In this document: piece after piece, positions 27,177 through 35,673 of the stretch
How positions within the stretch are numbered: position 1 is the stretch's first letter
Layout of the letters: the number at the start of each line of letters is the position of its first letter
Assembly (NCBI GenBank): GCA_024685495.1
Contig: JAIKVT010000076.1
Span: 1-37,898, forward strand
Direction of reading: 5' to 3'
DNA length: 37,898 nt
DNA from: Lachnospiraceae bacterium
Lineage (GTDB): Bacteria > Bacillota > Clostridia > Lachnospirales > Lachnospiraceae
The notes under the pieces: model-generated
The model's database searches: none
What the model was told of the DNA's origin: nothing
What the model saw: the letters and a program-made list of their open reading frames with translations, nothing else
Program-made: the position numbers and the translations under genes

Positions 27177-28355
27177 ATGAAAGAATTAGAGTTAAAATAC
27201 GGATGTAATCCCAATCAGAAACCTTCAAGAATTTATATGGAAGAGGGAGAACTTCCAATTAAAGTTTTATGTGGTAAGCCCGGTTATATTAATTTTTTAG
27301 ATGCATTTAACGGATGGCAGCTTGTTAAAGAGCTCAAGAAGGCTACAGGTCTTCCTGCTGCAACATCATTTAAGCATGTATCGCCGGCAGGTGCTGCAGT
27401 TGGACTTCCACTTTCAGATGTTGAGAAGAAGATTTATTGGGTAGACGATATGGATATGGAGTTTACCCCTATGGCAAATGCGTATGCAAGAGCCAGAGGA
27501 GCTGACAGAATGTCGTCTTTTGGTGACTTTATATCTTTATCAGATGTGTGCGATAAAGAGACTGCCATGATAATCAAAAGAGAAGTATCAGACGGTGTTA
27601 TTGCTCCCGGATATACTGATGAAGCACTTGATATATTAAAGCAGAAAAAGAAGGGCAATTATAATGTAATCGAAATCGATCCTAATTATGAGCCTAAGGA
27701 ATTAGAGCGTAAAGAAGTATTTGGAATTACATTTGAGCAGGGTAGAAATGAGCTTAAGATTGATGATGAATTCTTTGCTAACATAGTTACTAAGAATAAA
27801 GAATTATCTGAACAGGCTAAGATTGATCTTGCTATTTCAATGATTACTCTTAAGTATACTCAGTCTAATTCAGTATGTTTCGCAAAGGACGGCCAGGCAA
27901 TAGGTATCGGAGCAGGTCAGCAATCCAGAATTCACTGTACACGTCTTGCCGGAAGTAAGGCAGATAACTGGTGGCTTCGTCAATCGCCTCAGGTTCTCAA
28001 CCTTCCTTTCAAAGATGACGTTAAGAGAGTAGACAGAGATAATGCAATCGATTTATACATCGGTGAAGACTATATGGATGTATTATCTGACGGCGCTTGG
28101 GAAAATGTATTTACAGTTAAGCCTGATGTATTTACAAGAGAAGCTAAGAGAGAGTGGCTTGATAAGATGGAAAATGTTGCTCTTGGTTCAGATGCATTCT
28201 TCCCATTTGGCGACAATATCGAAAGAGCTTACAGAAGCGGTGTAAAATACGTTGCAGAACCCGGCGGATCTATAAGAGACGATAACGTTATCGAAACTTG
28301 TGATAAATATGATATGGTGATGGCATTTACAGGACTTAGATTGTTCCACCACTAG
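27177..28355 (+). CDS. Stand-alone AICAR formyltransferase (PurH C-terminal domain type)
   Basis: LKYGCNPNQKPSRIYM, TSFKHVSPAGAAVG, ARGADRMSSFGDFI, SDGVIAPGY, YTQSNSVCFAKDGQAIGIGAGQQSRIHCTRLAGSKA, DAFFPFGDNIERA, VAEPGGSIRDDNVI; no cyclohydrolase domain. Confidence 0.93.
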   Translation: MKELELKYGCNPNQKPSRIYMEEGELPIKVLCGKPGYINFLDAFNGWQLVKELKKATGLPAATSFKHVSPAGAAVGLPLSDVEKKIYWVDDMDMEFTPMANAYARARGADRMSSFGDFISLSDVCDKETAMIIKREVSDGVIAPGYTDEALDILKQKKKGNYNVIEIDPNYEPKELERKEVFGITFEQGRNELKIDDEFFANIVTKNKELSEQAKIDLAISMITLKYTQSNSVCFAKDGQAIGIGAGQQSRIHCTRLAGSKADNWWLRQSPQVLNLPFKDDVKRVDRDNAIDLYIGEDYMDVLSDGAWENVFTVKPDVFTREAKREWLDKMENVALGSDAFFPFGDNIERAYRSGVKYVAEPGGSIRDDNVIETCDKYDMVMAFTGLRLFHH

Positions 28356-28385
28356 AATTATAAAGATTTATATCGATTAAAAGGC

Positions 28386-28457
28386 AAGCCCTGTATCTAT
28401 AGGAACTCCTAAGCGATTTTCATCATGAGCGTGGAGTTACCTATAGATGCAGGGCTT
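28386..28457. terminator. Long imperfect hairpin between convergent genes, probable bidirectional terminator
   Basis: AAGCCCTGTATCTATAGGAACTCC / GGAGTTaCCTATAGATGCAGGGCTT; 24-bp stem with one bulge and one mismatch or wobble, 23-nt loop. Confidence 0.75.
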
Positions 28458-28497
28458 TAATTAATTATATTATTTATGATAATAGTGTAGAGCTATT

Positions 28498-29853
28498 TTA
28501 AATTCTCATAAACTTTCTGGATTTTTCGGATATAACTTTCGACGAAGTCTTGTTGGCCAATATCATATTTGCAATTTGAGTTGCACCTATGTCTGCAAGA
28601 AGAACATCCTTTGCATTCACATTTTCAAAAGAAAAATCCAATGCGTCGTTTATAGAAGTAAAATAGGGCAGTGTACATTTTTTCTTTATATCACCCATTA
28701 GACTCAAACCATTCTCATTTATTCCCAAGACAAATATATATGGAATAATCGGATAAATATCGCCATCTTTTTTAAAATACAAATCCTCGGTAATATCAAG
28801 CAGTATATGGCAAAGCACGCGTGATATTCTCGTATGGGTGATATCTTTACTTTTCAAAAGATTGGCAAAAGCAGAATAGGTCGTGTAATTATTAATTTCA
28901 CCGAATATTTTATTACGAAGACTTTCGCTACAGTCATGGATGTGCTTCAAATCAAAGCCGACGGTATTGCCATCACATAAATCAAATTGAATTAACTTAT
29001 AGCCAAGCATAAGTGATACGTCTTCGGGGCTTAAGAATCTATTGTTATCGTATGCATTTTTATATATGGAAAATGCGTATTTGGGAACGACATCTTTTAT
29101 TACCTTAAAGTTATTATTTGATATGGCATTTCTTATTGCCGTAGCAGAGCAGATGTCTATATTAATATCAAAGTCGTTATTAGTATCTAAGTCGTTATTA
29201 ATTTCAGAGTTGTTATTAATTTCATTATTAATATTTATTTTAGTATCGTTGTAATCAGAGCCGATTCTTTTTATACATACAGGTTTAATGGAACTGCCTG
29301 TAAGTTTTATGGCTTTAAGATATTCTATTGCTAATATGTTGTTAGGCTTACTTAAGGCATTATGAATGGATGAATTATCTAATGAAAGCAGATTGTCATC
29401 ATCAATAAGCGACATAATTGTTTTTTCTCTTGCGACAGGATAGTTGTAGCCGCTTTTTAAATAAACATTTACTAAATCAAGATAGTCGTCATGTTTATCA
29501 ATCTCAAGCTCTGATATCACATTTAACAGATTAATATCATTATCTTCTGCTGAGAATAAAAGGTTATCAATTATTCCTAACGAGTCAAGAAGTTTGACGC
29601 CGCCGTAAGCATAGCCGCTTGATGAATCAGTTGCACAGTTAACAGGTAGTTGTATCACAAGATCAATACCTAAGTTAAGTGCGATTTTTGTGCGTTCATA
29701 TTTTGATAGAATTGCAATTTCTCCACGCTGTGTAAAATCAGGACTTAATGCAACGACAATGAAGTCTGATTTAAGAGTGTTTTTTGCGTAATCTATCTGA
29801 TATTTATGACCGTTATGAAATGGGTTGTATTCAGCTATAATTCCCGTAACCAT
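28498..29853 (-). CDS. tmcAL: tRNA(Met) cytidine acetate ligase TmcAL-like nucleotidyltransferase
   Basis: MVTGIIAEYNPFHNGHKYQIDYAKN, VVALSPDFTQRGEIAILSKYERTKIAL, CSATAIRNAI. Low-complexity Asn/Asp/Ile-rich insertion before CSATAIRNA. Confidence 0.88.
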   Translation of the reverse strand: MVTGIIAEYNPFHNGHKYQIDYAKNTLKSDFIVVALSPDFTQRGEIAILSKYERTKIALNLGIDLVIQLPVNCATDSSSGYAYGGVKLLDSLGIIDNLLFSAEDNDINLLNVISELEIDKHDDYLDLVNVYLKSGYNYPVAREKTIMSLIDDDNLLSLDNSSIHNALSKPNNILAIEYLKAIKLTGSSIKPVCIKRIGSDYNDTKININNEINNNSEINNDLDTNNDFDINIDICSATAIRNAISNNNFKVIKDVVPKYAFSIYKNAYDNNRFLSPEDVSLMLGYKLIQFDLCDGNTVGFDLKHIHDCSESLRNKIFGEINNYTTYSAFANLLKSKDITHTRISRVLCHILLDITEDLYFKKDGDIYPIIPYIFVLGINENGLSLMGDIKKKCTLPYFTSINDALDFSFENVNAKDVLLADIGATQIANMILANKTSSKVISEKSRKFMRI

Positions 29854-29927
29854 ATTAATATTCCTTTTTCTTTTATTTATTGGATTAATTCTAACATTTC
29901 TTCGATAAATATCAAAATACTTATAAA

Positions 29928-29941
29928 GTAAAACGTTTTAC
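29928..29941. promoter_or_regulatory. Perfect 14-bp palindrome, candidate LacI-family operator
   Basis: GTAAAACGTTTTAC, central CG, in the divergent intergenic region. Confidence 0.5.
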
Positions 29942-29951
29942 CTACATTAAG

Positions 29952-29980
29952 TTGAATCACTGATTCTGATTTGGTAGAAT
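29952..29980 (+). promoter_or_regulatory. Sigma-A-type promoter for the BASS-family transporter
   Basis: TTGAAT (29952-29957), 17-nt spacer, TAGAAT (29975-29980). Confidence 0.5.
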
Positions 29981-30052
29981 GCTATAAGATATTTGACATA
30001 TGATTTTTACTTGAATAGATTTCAGATTATAAATAATTGCAGGTGAAATGTT

Positions 30053-30991
30053 ATGAAAAAGATTAGTGAATTTATCGGAAAATTTATGGCGATTATTGTA
30101 TTGGCAGTCGCCGCTTTGGCGTTATTTGTTCCGAGAAGTTGCATGTGGATACAGACCGGATGGGTTAATTACCTTTTAATGATTGTAATGTTTGGAATGG
30201 GACTTACGATGAAACTGTCGGATTTTGCAGTCGTATTTAAGAAGCCAAAAGATGTCATTGTAGGATGTATTGCGCAGTTTATAATTATGCCGCTGCTTGC
30301 CTTTGCATTGGGAAAAATATTTGGACTAAACGATGAACTTTTAATAGGAGTTATTCTTGTAGGAACTTGTCCGGGTGGAACATCGAGTAATGTGATTACG
30401 TATCTGTCGAAAGGCGATACGGCAATGTCTATCGGAATGACAAGCATTAATACATTGTTAGCTCCGATACTTACACCTCTTTTGACATATTTTTATCTTA
30501 GAACAACTGTAAATGTTGATATTTTATCGATGTTTTTATCTATTATTCAAGTTGTAATTTTACCGATAGGGTTAGGAATTATAATTAATAAATTCCTGGG
30601 GAAATACACACAGAAGGTAAAAGACTTACTGCCTACTGTTTCGGTTGCGGCGATATGTATGATTATAGCATCTGTAGTTTCTCATAACAGTGAGAAGATA
30701 ATATCTACGGGACTTATTATTTTTGTTGTTGTAATACTTCACAATATACTTGGTTACTTATGCGGATTTTTAGTAGGTGTTATTTTCAAAATGGATATTT
30801 CAAGAAAGAAGGCTGTCTCTATAGAAATCGGAATGCAAAATTCCGGTCTTGCAACTACACTTGCTAACTCTTCATTTCCTAATATGTCAATGGCGACAGT
30901 GCCCGGTGCGGTTTTTTCGGTGTGGCATAATATTTCGGGTGCAATTCTTGCTTCAATTTATAGAAGAATCGGCAATAAAAAAGAAGAGTAA
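30053..30991 (+). CDS. Bile acid:sodium symporter (BASS) family transporter
   Basis: Multi-TM; LIGVILVGTCPGGTSSNVITYLSKGDTAMSIGMTSINTLLAPILTPLLTY and KKAVSIEIGMQNSGLATTLA. Confidence 0.9.
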   Translation: MKKISEFIGKFMAIIVLAVAALALFVPRSCMWIQTGWVNYLLMIVMFGMGLTMKLSDFAVVFKKPKDVIVGCIAQFIIMPLLAFALGKIFGLNDELLIGVILVGTCPGGTSSNVITYLSKGDTAMSIGMTSINTLLAPILTPLLTYFYLRTTVNVDILSMFLSIIQVVILPIGLGIIINKFLGKYTQKVKDLLPTVSVAAICMIIASVVSHNSEKIISTGLIIFVVVILHNILGYLCGFLVGVIFKMDISRKKAVSIEIGMQNSGLATTLANSSFPNMSMATVPGAVFSVWHNISGAILASIYRRIGNKKEE

Positions 30992-31135
30992 ATTTGCCTG
31001 ATTAAGCTTTATGAATAAACATTCTAAGAGCAAATGATTCTTGTAAAATCAAGGTGTTTTTGATATACTGAATTTTGTTTTTGCAGATAAAATATTTGTA
31101 TTTAGATATAAATTTATTTTAAGAACAGGGGAATT

Positions 31136-31846
31136 ATGGAAGCTTTATTTAACGAACTTATACAAAATTCTTTTTTCATATATGCTGTTAGGATTATTCT
31201 TGCGGGGATATGCGGTTTTTCAATCGGCTTAGAGAGATATATTAATAATAAATCAGCGGGTGTTCGTACTCACGTCGTTGTATGTTGTGCATCTGCATTA
31301 TTTATGATTGTTTCCGTACACGGATTTGAAGATTTAGCATACAGTCTTACGGGAGTAAGAGACGCGGATCCGTCACGAATCGCTGCACAGGTTGTTACAG
31401 GAATATCATTCTTAGGTGCTGGTATGATATTTAAAGACGGTGATGCCATTAAAGGTCTTACAACTGCTGCCGGTATTTGGTCTACCGCTGCAATCGGTCT
31501 TGCAATCGGTGGAGGAATGTATTTAATTTCAATATTTGTTACAGCATTTCTTATAATATTTATGATTATTGTATCAAGATCCAGACTTGTTAAGAGAAAT
31601 GAAGCGGCAATTGATTATAACCTTAAAATCACCGTCGCGAAGGGCGTTGATTTTTATCCCGTTATCGATGAAAAAGTTAAAAGTCTTAATGCACAGACAA
31701 GTAATATGAAAATTAAGAAAAATGACGACGGTACAGTTACCTACAGATTCAATTTGCATTTATCCGAAGAACATCATACAAAAGAAATGGCAGAGTTTAT
31801 GAAAGAGCATGAAGAGATTAAAGATATATCTGCTAATACTAAATAG
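31136..31846 (+). CDS. MgtC/SapB family membrane protein
   Basis: RIILAGICGFSIGLERYINNKSAGVRTHVVVCCASALFMIVS, DPSRIAAQVVTGISFLGAGMIFKDGDAIKGLTTAAGIWSTAAIGLAIG. Confidence 0.92.
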   Translation: MEALFNELIQNSFFIYAVRIILAGICGFSIGLERYINNKSAGVRTHVVVCCASALFMIVSVHGFEDLAYSLTGVRDADPSRIAAQVVTGISFLGAGMIFKDGDAIKGLTTAAGIWSTAAIGLAIGGGMYLISIFVTAFLIIFMIIVSRSRLVKRNEAAIDYNLKITVAKGVDFYPVIDEKVKSLNAQTSNMKIKKNDDGTVTYRFNLHLSEEHHTKEMAEFMKEHEEIKDISANTK

Positions 31847-31885
31847 CATCAAAAGATTCTAGATATATCATTGAGTATTAAATAG
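31808..31885. repeat. Contiguous 39-bp tandem duplication of the mgtC-family gene 3' end including stop codon
   Basis: 31808-31846 encodes HEEIKDISANTK*; 31847-31885 would encode HQKILDISLSIK* in frame; 29/39 nt identical. Confidence 0.8.
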
Positions 31886-31908
31886 ATATTAACTTTTTGT
31901 TATTTTTC

Positions 31909-31937
31909 TTGTAAAGCATTTTTATAGGTGTTATACT
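31909..31937 (+). promoter_or_regulatory. Sigma-A-type promoter for ackA
   Basis: TTGTAA (31909-31914), 17-nt spacer, TATACT (31932-31937). Confidence 0.5.
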
Positions 31938-32000
31938 TGATAAGCGTTGTTTTTAGAAGCATTTAATGTTAAACAATAATTAAAGCAGAGGAGAAAAGAG

Positions 32001-33188
32001 ATGAACGTATTAGTAATTAATTGTGGTAGCTCATCACTCAAATATCAGGTTATTGATTCAGAGACTGAGCAGGTTAAAGCTAAGGGACTTTGTGAGAGAA
32101 TCGGTATTGACGGTAATTTCTCATATCAGCCTGCAGGTGGTGAGAAAGAAGAAGAAGCTAAGCCAATGCCTACTCATAATGAAGCTGTTTCTTATGTTAT
32201 TGAGGCGCTTACCAATGACAAGACAGGTATATTTAAATCATTAGATGAGATTGATTGTGTAGGTCACAGAATTGTCCATGGCGGAACAAAGCTTACTCAT
32301 TCTTTCATAATTAATGATGATATTGTAAATGAGATTGAGAACTGTTCTGATCTTGCTCCCTTACATAACCCGGCTCATATACTTGGTATTAAAGCATGCG
32401 AGAAGCTTATGCCTAACGTTCCAATGGCTGTTGTATTTGATACTGCTTTCCAGCAGACAATGCCGGCTAAAGCATATCTTTATGCTATTCCTTATAAGTA
32501 TTATGAAGAAGATAAAGTAAGAAAGTATGGTTTCCACGGAACATCTCATATGTTCGTATCACAGCGTGCGATAGAACTTATGGGTAACCCTGAGCATTCT
32601 AAAGTTATCGTATGCCATCTTGGTAACGGTGCTTCAGTTTCTTGTGAGGTAGATGGAAAATGTATGGAGAATTCCATGGGTCTTACTCCGCTTGACGGTC
32701 TCGTAATGGGCACAAGATGTGGAGATATCGATCCTTCAGTTGTTGAATACATTAACAAAAAGCACGGCAACAGTGTTGAGGAAATTCTTAACATTTTCAA
32801 TAAAGAATCAGGTGTATATGCTATATCAGACGGTATGTCTGACTTTAGAGATATCGCGAATGAAGCAGAAAAAGGCAATGAGAGAGCTCAACTTGCACTT
32901 GATATGTTTGCATACAGAGTGGCAAAATATATTGGTTCATATGTTGCGGCTATGAATGGTGTTGATACAATTTGCTTTACTGCAGGTATCGGTGAGAATA
33001 ACGGAATGATTCGTGGTATGATTTGTGATTACCTTACATTCTTAGGCCTTAAGTTAGATGATGAAGCTAATAAGGTTATTGGTGAAGAGAAATTAGTATC
33101 ATCTGCCGATTCGAAAGTTAAAGTATATGTAATTCCTACGAATGAAGAGCTTGCAATTGCAAGAGAGACAGTAGCATTACTTAAGTAA
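32001..33188 (+). CDS. ackA: Acetate kinase
   Basis: VLVINCGSSSLKYQVID, DCVGHRIVHGG, AVVFDTAFQQTMP, KYGFHGTSHMFVS, CHLGNGASVS, SMGLTPLDGLVMGTRCGDIDPSVV, CFTAGIGENN. Confidence 0.97.
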   Translation: MNVLVINCGSSSLKYQVIDSETEQVKAKGLCERIGIDGNFSYQPAGGEKEEEAKPMPTHNEAVSYVIEALTNDKTGIFKSLDEIDCVGHRIVHGGTKLTHSFIINDDIVNEIENCSDLAPLHNPAHILGIKACEKLMPNVPMAVVFDTAFQQTMPAKAYLYAIPYKYYEEDKVRKYGFHGTSHMFVSQRAIELMGNPEHSKVIVCHLGNGASVSCEVDGKCMENSMGLTPLDGLVMGTRCGDIDPSVVEYINKKHGNSVEEILNIFNKESGVYAISDGMSDFRDIANEAEKGNERAQLALDMFAYRVAKYIGSYVAAMNGVDTICFTAGIGENNGMIRGMICDYLTFLGLKLDDEANKVIGEEKLVSSADSKVKVYVIPTNEELAIARETVALLK

Positions 33189-33218
33189 TTTGATTTATAA
33201 TTTCATAATGATGATAAG

Positions 33219-33255
33219 ACAACTCTCCTTGAATTTATAATTCTTTGAGAGTTGT
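33219..33255 (+). terminator. Intrinsic terminator downstream of ackA
   Basis: ACAACTCTC / GAGAGTTGT stem followed by TTCTTTATTT. Confidence 0.7.
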
Positions 33256-33263
33256 TTCTTTAT

Positions 33264-33292
33264 TTGTCAATCAAATTACAATATGGTATAAT
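33264..33292 (+). promoter_or_regulatory. Sigma-A-type promoter for the degV gene
   Basis: TTGTCA (33264-33269), 17-nt spacer, TATAAT (33287-33292). Confidence 0.6.
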
Positions 33293-33374
33293 ATCTTTCG
33301 TGTGTGTATGCGAAAGTGTTCAAAAATACCGACTGTATTTTTGGTTTTGTTAAAGATAGAAAAAGGGTAAAGTT

Positions 33375-34256
33375 TTGAAAATAGCAATACTAACAGACAG
33401 TAACTGTGGCATCTCTTTAGAAGAAGCCAAAGGCACGGATATATTTGTTCTTCCAATGCCTTTTTATATTGACGAGAAGCTTTATTATGAAGAGATAGAT
33501 TTGACACAAGAACAATTCTATGAGAAGTTAGAAGACAATTGTAAAATTACTACGTCAATGCCCGTTGTGGGTGATGTGCTTGATAAGTGGGATGAGCTTT
33601 TAGAAGAGTATGAAGAGATTGTCTATATTCCGATGTCAAGCAGCCTTAGCGGTTCTTGTCAGACGGCTTATATGTTATCAGAAGACGATGATTATGAAGG
33701 CAAAGTTTTTGTCGTAGATAATCAGCGTATTTCCGTAACCATGAAAGAGTCTGTTTATGATGCTTTGTATTTAGCAAAGAAAGGATATACCGGCGAAGAG
33801 ATTAAAGATATATTAGAGGATCATAAGAGAGATTCGGGTATATATATTTCTTTGGCTACATTAGAATACTTAAGCAGAGGCGGACGTCTTACCAAATCTG
33901 CAGCGGCACTTGGTAATTTACTTAGGATTAAACCCGTGTTACAGATTCAGGGTGGTAAGCTTGATACATTTGCAAGGGTAAGAACAATTCCGCAATGTAA
34001 ACAGGCTATGATTAATGCTGTTGAAGATGACATTAAGAAACGATTTGAAAATGATCCGTCTAAAGTAACCATTGCAATTGCGCATACTCATAATGAGGAG
34101 GCTGCTTTGGAGTTCCGTGATCAGGTTTTAGAGATTTGGCCTAAGCGTGATATTGTAGTTGATCCACTTTCCTTGTCAGTAGCATGTCATATAGGTCCGG
34201 GTGCATTAGCGCTTACGGTTGGTCGAAGAATAGACAGTTTCAGTGAATATAAATAA
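33375..34256 (+). CDS. DegV family fatty-acid-binding protein
   Basis: TTG start; IAILTDSNCGIS, TSMPVVGDVLDKWDELLEEYEEIVYIPMSSSLSGSCQTA, LSRGGRLTKSAAALGNLLRIKPVLQIQGGKL. Confidence 0.94.
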   Translation: MKIAILTDSNCGISLEEAKGTDIFVLPMPFYIDEKLYYEEIDLTQEQFYEKLEDNCKITTSMPVVGDVLDKWDELLEEYEEIVYIPMSSSLSGSCQTAYMLSEDDDYEGKVFVVDNQRISVTMKESVYDALYLAKKGYTGEEIKDILEDHKRDSGIYISLATLEYLSRGGRLTKSAAALGNLLRIKPVLQIQGGKLDTFARVRTIPQCKQAMINAVEDDIKKRFENDPSKVTIAIAHTHNEEAALEFRDQVLEIWPKRDIVVDPLSLSVACHIGPGALALTVGRRIDSFSEYK

Positions 34257-34279
34257 TAATTACTTGCGGAGGATTTATA

Positions 34280-35554
34280 ATGGTTAAAGCAGTAGTAGGA
34301 GCCAATTGGGGAGATGAAGGTAAAGGAAAAATTACAGATATGTTGGCTGAGCATGCCGATATAATTGTAAGATTTCAAGGCGGAGCCAATGCCGGTCATA
34401 CCATAGTTAATAATTATGGCCGATTTGCACTTCATACATTGCCTTCAGGAGTATTTTACGATCATACAACAAGCGTTATAGGTAACGGTGTTGCACTTGA
34501 TATTTCCAAATTATTTAATGAGATACAGGAAGTTATTAAAGGAGGCGTGCCAAAGCCTAAAATTCTTATATCTGACAGGGCTCAGATTGTTATGCCATAC
34601 CATATATTATTTGATACTTACGAAGAGGAGCGCTTAGGTAAAGCATCATTTGGCTCTACTAAGTCAGGTATTGCACCTTTTTATTCTGATAAATATTCTA
34701 AGATTGGTTTCCAGGTATCTGAATTATTTGATGAGGATATACTGAAAGACAAAGTGGAAATGGTATGTGAGAAGAAAAATGTATTATTAGAACATTTATA
34801 TCACAAACCTTTACTTAAACCTGAAGAAATACTTAATACATTACATGAATATAAAGAGATGATTGAGCCTTACGTGGCTGATGTATCATCATTCCTTGAT
34901 AAAGCACTTAAGGAAGATAAAACTGTCCTATTAGAGGGACAGCTTGGCACATTAAAAGATCCCGATCACGGTATTTATCCTATGGTTACGTCATCATCTA
35001 CTTTAGCTGCATTCGGTGCAATAGGAGCAGGACTTCCACCTTATGAAATTAAAGAAGTAATTACTGTAGTTAAAGCTTATTCTTCAGCAGTTGGAGCCGG
35101 TGAATTTGTATCTGAAATATTTGGCGATGAAGCAGAAATGCTTAGAAAAAACGGTGGCGATAAAGGAGAGTATGGCGCTACAACAGGACGCCCTCGTCGT
35201 GTAGGTTGGTTTGACTGTGTTGCAAGTAAGTATGGCTGTAGAATGCAAGGTGCTACTAAAGTAGCATTTACAGTATTAGATGCATTAGGCTATCTCGACG
35301 AAATACCGGTATGTGTAGGATATGAGATTGACGGCGAAGTAACTACACAGTTTCCTGTAACATCTAAGCTTAGCAAAGCAAAGCCTGTGTTAAAGACTTT
35401 ACCGGGATGGAAATGTGACATAAGAGGTATACGTGAATTTGATAAATTGCCTGAAAATTGTCGTAAATATGTTGAGTTCGTAGAAGATCAATTAGGATTT
35501 AAGATTGCAATGGTTTCTAACGGACCGGGCAGAGACGAGATAATATTCAGATAA
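34280..35554 (+). CDS. purA: Adenylosuccinate synthetase
   Basis: VVGANWGDEGKGKITDMLAEHADIIVRFQGGANAGHTIV, EGQLGTLKDPDHGIYPMVTSSSTLAA, TGRPRRVGWFDCVASKYG. Confidence 0.95.
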   Translation: MVKAVVGANWGDEGKGKITDMLAEHADIIVRFQGGANAGHTIVNNYGRFALHTLPSGVFYDHTTSVIGNGVALDISKLFNEIQEVIKGGVPKPKILISDRAQIVMPYHILFDTYEEERLGKASFGSTKSGIAPFYSDKYSKIGFQVSELFDEDILKDKVEMVCEKKNVLLEHLYHKPLLKPEEILNTLHEYKEMIEPYVADVSSFLDKALKEDKTVLLEGQLGTLKDPDHGIYPMVTSSSTLAAFGAIGAGLPPYEIKEVITVVKAYSSAVGAGEFVSEIFGDEAEMLRKNGGDKGEYGATTGRPRRVGWFDCVASKYGCRMQGATKVAFTVLDALGYLDEIPVCVGYEIDGEVTTQFPVTSKLSKAKPVLKTLPGWKCDIRGIREFDKLPENCRKYVEFVEDQLGFKIAMVSNGPGRDEIIFR

Positions 35555-35560
35555 TTATAT

Positions 35561-35588
35561 GGGAACTAAAAGCTATTATTTAGTTCCC
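35561..35588 (+). terminator. Intrinsic terminator downstream of purA
   Basis: GGGAACTAAA / TTTAGTTCCC perfect 10-bp stem, then TGATTTTTTG. Confidence 0.85.
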
Positions 35589-35673
35589 TGATTTTTTGTT
35601 ATTTCACATTTAAATCACAATTGTGCAATATTATATATTAGATTTTGTAATTTAAAGATAGGAGGATTTATTA

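Noticed and set aside
35616-35625. CACAATTGTG palindrome upstream of the ABC transporter
   Set aside because: Only 10 bp in an AT-rich intergenic region; too weak to call an operator alone.
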